A stretch of 17,029 nt of DNA, from assembly GCA_030018855.1 (NCBI GenBank), contig JASEHG010000021.1, positions 1 to 17,029 on the forward strand. The letters are read 5' to 3'. The DNA comes from Candidatus Brocadiaceae bacterium (GTDB taxonomy: Bacteria > Planctomycetota > Brocadiia > Brocadiales > Bathyanammoxibiaceae). The translations under genes were made by a program, and so were the position numbers. Shown in pieces: positions 13,938 through 17,029 of the stretch. The notes beneath the pieces were generated by a model that was given only the letters and a program-made list of their open reading frames with translations, did not search any database and was not told the DNA's origin. Position 1 is the stretch's first letter. Each line of letters begins with the position of its first letter.

Positions 13938-13966
13938 TTGAATTTTCACGGTTCGTATGCTAGACT
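13938..13966 (+). promoter_or_regulatory. Putative hsp20 promoter
   Basis: TTGAAT (13938-13943), 17 bp, TAGACT (13961-13966), with TG one base before the -10 hexamer (extended -10). It predicts a leader of about 55-60 bases before the hsp20 ATG. Confidence 0.45.
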
Positions 13967-14018
13967 ACTCTTGAAGTGGTTCGCCCATGTTGGATAAGTC
14001 TTTTCAGGTAATATCTTT

Positions 14019-14024
14019 AGGAGG
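14019..14024 (+). promoter_or_regulatory. Ribosome binding site deciding the hsp20 start
   Basis: AGGAGG lies 5 bases before ATG 14030 but only 2 bases before the in-frame GTG 14027, so the ATG is the likelier start. Confidence 0.75.
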
Positions 14025-14029
14025 TTGTG

Positions 14030-14452
14030 ATGGCAGTACCCCCGGAGTCAGAAATGGAAAAGGCATTTCAAGAGTTTATATGCGTCATGAAGCCCTATTA
14101 CTCCTTTAAAAGTGAGACCTGGCGCCCACCTACCGATGTTTATGAGACAGAGAACGAATTGGTGGTGAAAATGGCCATCTCGGGTGTACGCTCGGAGGAC
14201 GTCTCCATAACTCTTACAGGAGACACCCTTACTATAAGCGGGAGGAGACAGGATTCCTCTAACCACAAAAAGATATGCTTTTACCTCATGGAAATCCGTT
14301 ATGGATACTTTGAGAGGAGCGTAGTGTTGCCCAAGAATATAGATACAAATAAGATAGAGGCTGGCTACAAAGATGGCTTCCTCCAGATAATCATCCCCAA
14401 GGCTGAAGAGGCAATGAAAGAGCCTAAGGCCGTAAAGATATCCGTAACCTGA
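14030..14452 (+). CDS. Small heat-shock protein, Hsp20/alpha-crystallin family
   Basis: A 140-aa ATP-independent holdase that keeps unfolding proteins soluble in the cytoplasm as oligomers. A short N-terminal arm (about 1-30) precedes the alpha-crystallin domain (about 31-124). That domain starts WRPPTDVYETENELVVKMAI and includes VSITLTGDTLTISGRR and YGYFERSVVLPKNID. It ends with the signature GYKDGFLQIIIPK (112-124). The C-terminal KISVT supplies the I-x-V motif (137-139) used for oligomerisation. The length is typical. It sits between groEL and lon in the same orientation but is separated from both by repeat-bearing spacers and has its own promoter-like sequence, so independent transcription is likely. 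Together the three genes make a hold, fold or degrade set. Confidence 0.93.
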   Translation: MAVPPESEMEKAFQEFICVMKPYYSFKSETWRPPTDVYETENELVVKMAISGVRSEDVSITLTGDTLTISGRRQDSSNHKKICFYLMEIRYGYFERSVVLPKNIDTNKIEAGYKDGFLQIIIPKAEEAMKEPKAVKISVT

Positions 14453-14457
14453 AAAAC

Positions 14458-14527
14458 AGGGGCTAGGGAGTGGGGAGTAGTAAAAGATTGCTACCCCCTA
14501 GCCCCTACCCCCTGGCCCCTAGTCCCT
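14458..14527. repeat. Heptanucleotide repeat array arranged as a hairpin (copy 2)
   Basis: Starting 6 bp after the hsp20 stop, AGGGGCTAGGG (14458-14468) is an exact reverse complement of CCCTAGCCCCT (14496-14506). An inner stem GTAG/CTAC (14477-14480, 14491-14494) surrounds a 10-base loop. The right side reads as heptamers CTACCCC, CTAGCCC, CTACCCC, CTGGCCC, CTAGTCC (14491-14525). The array ends 16 bp before the lon ATG, so the lon ribosome site lies just outside the fold. Confidence 0.75.
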
Positions 14528-14543
14528 AATAGAGGATACGGTC

Positions 14544-16970
14544 ATGAAGACAGAGAAAAAGATCTTCAAGCAGAAGGGAAAACTCCCGGAAGATTTAATC
14601 TCACAGGAAGAACTGGTAATCCCTGAGGAATTACCTGTCCTACCCCTCCTGGACACCGTTATTTACCCCCAGATGGTTACAGCCCTGGGTGTATCCACTG
14701 AAAGGGAGTTAAAACTCCTTGACTACGTCCTCACGGGTAACCGTCTCCTGGCCCTGGTCCTCCAAAAGAACCAGAAGGAAAAGGAGGCCAGACCGGAAGA
14801 CCTCTATGGTTACGCCACCGCCGCCGTAGTGCTACAAATGCTCAAGATGCCCGATAACTCTGCCAGGATGCTCGTCCAGGGGGTAACGCGTCTGAAACTC
14901 ACACAGTTCGTAAGAGAGGAACCCTACCTGGTAGCCAGGGTAGAACCCCTGGAGGACATCGTTGAGGAAGACAAGGAAATGGAGGCCCTGACCCGCAGCC
15001 TCAGTGACCAATTTATGAAGATGATCTCCATGTCCGCCAGCCTCCCGGATGAACTAAAGATAGCCGTAATGAACATAGAACACCCCGGGAGGCTCGCCGA
15101 TATGATTGCCTCGCACCTCTCCATCAGCGTACACGAAAAAGAAGAAATCCTGGAGGCCATAAAGGTAAAAGAACGCCTCAAGAAGGTGAATACCTTTATA
15201 AGCAAGGAGATGGAGGTGCTGGAGCTGGCCAGAAAGATACAGGGACAGGTAAAGAGCGAGATGGAGAAGGGACAGAAGGAGTATTATCTGCGTCAGCAAC
15301 TCAAGGCCATCCAGGACGAACTGGGTGAGACAGACGAGCGGACCGTAGAGGTACAAGAACTCAAACAGAAGATTACCCAGGCCAAGATGCCCCCGGAGGT
15401 ACTGAAAGAGGCAGAGAGGGAACTCTCCCGCCTCCAGAAGATGCCCCCCCAGGCGGCCGAGTACACCGTCTCCCGCACCTACCTGGACTGGCTGGTAAGC
15501 CTCCCCTGGTCTGTGACCACTACTGACAACCTGGACATCAACCAGGCCCAGAAGGTGCTTGATGAAGACCACTATGACCTGAAGAGGGTAAAAGACAGGA
15601 TACTGGAGTACCTGGCCGTCAGGAAGCTGAAGCCAGACATGAAGGGGCCCATCCTCTGCTTCGTAGGCCCGCCTGGCACGGGCAAGACCTCTCTGGGGAA
15701 ATCCATCGCCAGGGCCCTTGGGCGTAAATTCATCAGGATATCACTGGGCGGGATAAGGGACGAGGCAGAGATACGCGGGCATCGCCGCACCTACATCGGC
15801 GCCCTCCCCGGTAGAATCATCCAGAGCATACGCAAGGCCGAGTCCAATAACCCGGTCTTCATGCTGGACGAGATAGACAAGCTGGGCATGGATTTCAGGG
15901 GCGACCCCTCCAGCGCCCTCCTGGAGGTACTGGACCCGGAGCAGAACTTCTCCTTCTCCGACCACTACCTGGAGGTGCCATTTGACCTTACCCGGGTGAT
16001 GTTCATTACTACTGCCAATTACCTTGAACCCGTCCCACCGGCACTGAAAGACAGGATGGAGGTACTGGAACTGCCCGGCTACACGGAGGAAGAAAAGCTC
16101 TCCATTGCCAAAGAATTCCTTATCCCTAAACAGACTAAGGAGCATGGTCTTAAGCCAGAGAATATCTCGTTTGAGGAGGCGGCCATAAGATCCATTATAA
16201 GCAATTACACCAGGGAGGCCGGATTAAGGAATTTAGAGAGGGCGATAGCTACGGTCTGCCGAAAGGTGGCCAAAGAGATAGCCGCAGAGAAGACCCAGTC
16301 TGTGGTCATCAAAGAAGAGACGCTGGGGGATTTCCTTGGTCCCATAGCGTTCTTTAAAGAGATTGCAGAGAGGACCGCCGAGCCAGGGGTCGCCACGGGC
16401 CTGGCCTGGACGCCCACGGGTGGTGACATCCTCTTCATTGAGTCCACATATATGCCTGGTACTGGCAAGCTCACCCTCACCGGCCAGCTAGGTGAGGTAA
16501 TGAAGGAGTCGGCAGAGGCGGCCATGAGCTACGTACGCTCCAGGAGTAAGGCCCTTAACGTCCCCCTGCAAGACTTTACCAAATACGATTTCCATATACA
16601 CGTCCCGGCCGGGGCCATACCCAAGGATGGGCCTTCCGCAGGGGTAACCATAGCCATGTCCCTCCTATCCCTCCTTACGGGGAAATCAGTCAGGCCTGAG
16701 GTGGCCATGACAGGGGAGATTACCTTGAGGGGGAGGGTACTCCCGGTGGGTGGAATAAAGGAAAAGGTGCTGGCCGCCAAGAGGGCGGGCATTGCTACCT
16801 TGATTCTCCCCAAGAGGAACGAGAAAGACCTGGTAGAGGTACCTGATGAGGTGAAGGCCAAGATAGAGTTCCGTTTCGTGGAAAAGGTGGATGAGATGCT
16901 CCCAACGGTCTTCGGCACCCTTGAACCTGAGCGAGAAAAGGAAGAAAAATATGTAGGGACAAGGCTTTAG
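14544..16970 (+). CDS. lon: ATP-dependent protease Lon (LonA type)
   Basis: An 808-aa cytoplasmic AAA+ serine protease that degrades misfolded and regulatory proteins. Domain order: LON substrate-binding N-domain from about 29 (EELPVLPLLDTVIYPQM), a helical coiled segment (about 215-320), and the AAA+ module. The module has Walker A GPPGTGKT at 375-382, Walker B FMLDEIDK with Asp442-Glu443, and the conserved GGIRDEAEIRGHRRTYIGA loop. The C-terminal protease domain has Ser698 in KDGPSAG and Lys741 in GGIKEKV. The 43-residue Ser-Lys distance equals that of E. coli Lon. Length and motifs are complete, so the protein should be active. A GAGGAT site precedes the ATG. The heptamer hairpin just upstream could influence read-through from hsp20. 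Codon use is G/C-rich like groEL. Confidence 0.98.
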   Translation: MKTEKKIFKQKGKLPEDLISQEELVIPEELPVLPLLDTVIYPQMVTALGVSTERELKLLDYVLTGNRLLALVLQKNQKEKEARPEDLYGYATAAVVLQMLKMPDNSARMLVQGVTRLKLTQFVREEPYLVARVEPLEDIVEEDKEMEALTRSLSDQFMKMISMSASLPDELKIAVMNIEHPGRLADMIASHLSISVHEKEEILEAIKVKERLKKVNTFISKEMEVLELARKIQGQVKSEMEKGQKEYYLRQQLKAIQDELGETDERTVEVQELKQKITQAKMPPEVLKEAERELSRLQKMPPQAAEYTVSRTYLDWLVSLPWSVTTTDNLDINQAQKVLDEDHYDLKRVKDRILEYLAVRKLKPDMKGPILCFVGPPGTGKTSLGKSIARALGRKFIRISLGGIRDEAEIRGHRRTYIGALPGRIIQSIRKAESNNPVFMLDEIDKLGMDFRGDPSSALLEVLDPEQNFSFSDHYLEVPFDLTRVMFITTANYLEPVPPALKDRMEVLELPGYTEEEKLSIAKEFLIPKQTKEHGLKPENISFEEAAIRSIISNYTREAGLRNLERAIATVCRKVAKEIAAEKTQSVVIKEETLGDFLGPIAFFKEIAERTAEPGVATGLAWTPTGGDILFIESTYMPGTGKLTLTGQLGEVMKESAEAAMSYVRSRSKALNVPLQDFTKYDFHIHVPAGAIPKDGPSAGVTIAMSLLSLLTGKSVRPEVAMTGEITLRGRVLPVGGIKEKVLAAKRAGIATLILPKRNEKDLVEVPDEVKAKIEFRFVEKVDEMLPTVFGTLEPEREKEEKYVGTRL

Positions 16971-16985
16971 CCCGCCTGAGGCGGG
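16971..16985. repeat. Palindrome CCCGCC-TGA-GGCGGG directly after lon
   Basis: A perfect 6-bp GC stem starting at the base after the lon stop. No T-run follows (TCCGAG instead), so it is not a standard intrinsic terminator. It resembles the palindromes at 11700 and 13861. The remaining bases to the window end show only an 8-bp direct repeat CTTAACTA (16997-17004 and 17016-17023). Confidence 0.5.
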
Positions 16986-17029
16986 TCCGAGATGGACTTA
17001 ACTAAAGGTCTGTCCCTTAACTAACAAAG

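Larger units (their letters stand above)
13591..14029. other. 439-bp spacer between groEL and hsp20
   Basis: I see no supportable gene; a 62-codon frame at 13654-13842 starts inside the repeat array and looks random. The spacer contains a heptamer array folded into a hairpin (13594-13688), a pair of hairpins at 13840-13876, a perfect 10-bp inverted repeat (13885-13917), a putative promoter (13938-13966) and the hsp20 ribosome site. The stretch 13690-13839 holds only short odd-centred palindromes such as CGGGTCCCG and GACTTGAAGTC (about 13735-13750). Confidence 0.65.

Noticed and set aside
13968..13998. Sigma32-like CTTGAA and CCCATGTT before hsp20
   Set aside because: The two boxes are only about 7-8 bases apart, well below the usual 11-16 spacing.
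13594..14527. Heptamer arrays considered as CRISPR repeats
   Set aside because: Units are 7 bases, contiguous, with no spacers of uniform length, and no cas genes are nearby.
16971..16985. Intrinsic terminator of lon
   Set aside because: The GC stem is followed by TCCGAG rather than a T-run, so it is listed as a palindrome only.
16997..17023. CTTAACTA direct repeat as a target-site duplication
   Set aside because: The copies are only 11 bp apart, with no element between them; chance is the simplest explanation.

Overview
The window reads as a chromosomal segment of a diderm (Gram-negative-type) bacterium. It encodes an outer-membrane polysaccharide export protein, a probable lipoprotein and several exported proteins. 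There is no rRNA, tRNA, CRISPR array or intact mobile element. Taxonomy cannot be fixed from the sequence alone. The mix of genes, the frequent AGG and ATA codons and the repeat-rich spacers would fit an uncultured Planctomycetota (Brocadiales-like) or Nitrospirota-like genome, but this is a guess.

Region 1 (about 114-5022, minus strand) is an envelope polysaccharide export operon. Transcription runs right to left: a Wza/SLBB export protein, a Wzz-type chain-length protein with a GNVR-like C-terminal region, a decayed MNT nucleotidyltransferase fragment, a BY-kinase with a tyrosine-rich tail, and a geranylgeranyl-reductase-family flavoprotein. The Wzz part and the kinase part, often one polypeptide in other bacteria, are separate genes with the nucleotidyltransferase remnant between them.

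Region 2 (about 5023-11563, plus strand) starts at a divergent promoter region. It encodes a small exported carboxypeptidase-regulatory-like protein, an exported PsbP/DcrB-like protein, a 670-aa probable lipoprotein with two FlgO-like domains and a lectin-like C-terminus, an O-antigen ligase/polymerase with TPRs, and an NAD-dependent sugar-nucleotide epimerase. Regions 1 and 2 together look like part of a surface polysaccharide system (sugar-nucleotide supply, polymerisation or ligation, chain-length control, export). Glycosyltransferases, an initiating transferase and a flippase are missing here and must lie elsewhere. The three exported proteins at 5151-8229 are the least explained components.

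Region 3 (about 11564-17029, plus strand) is a proteostasis block: groEL without groES, a small heat-shock protein (Hsp20), and lon. GroEL and Lon are visibly more GC-rich than the polysaccharide genes. The spacers here are unusually structured. The 389-bp groEL upstream region carries at least five inverted repeats. Two heptanucleotide repeat arrays, each folded back on itself, flank hsp20. A perfect 10-bp inverted repeat lies just upstream of the likely hsp20 promoter. Three small palindromes built around CCNCCT lie before groEL, before hsp20 and after lon.
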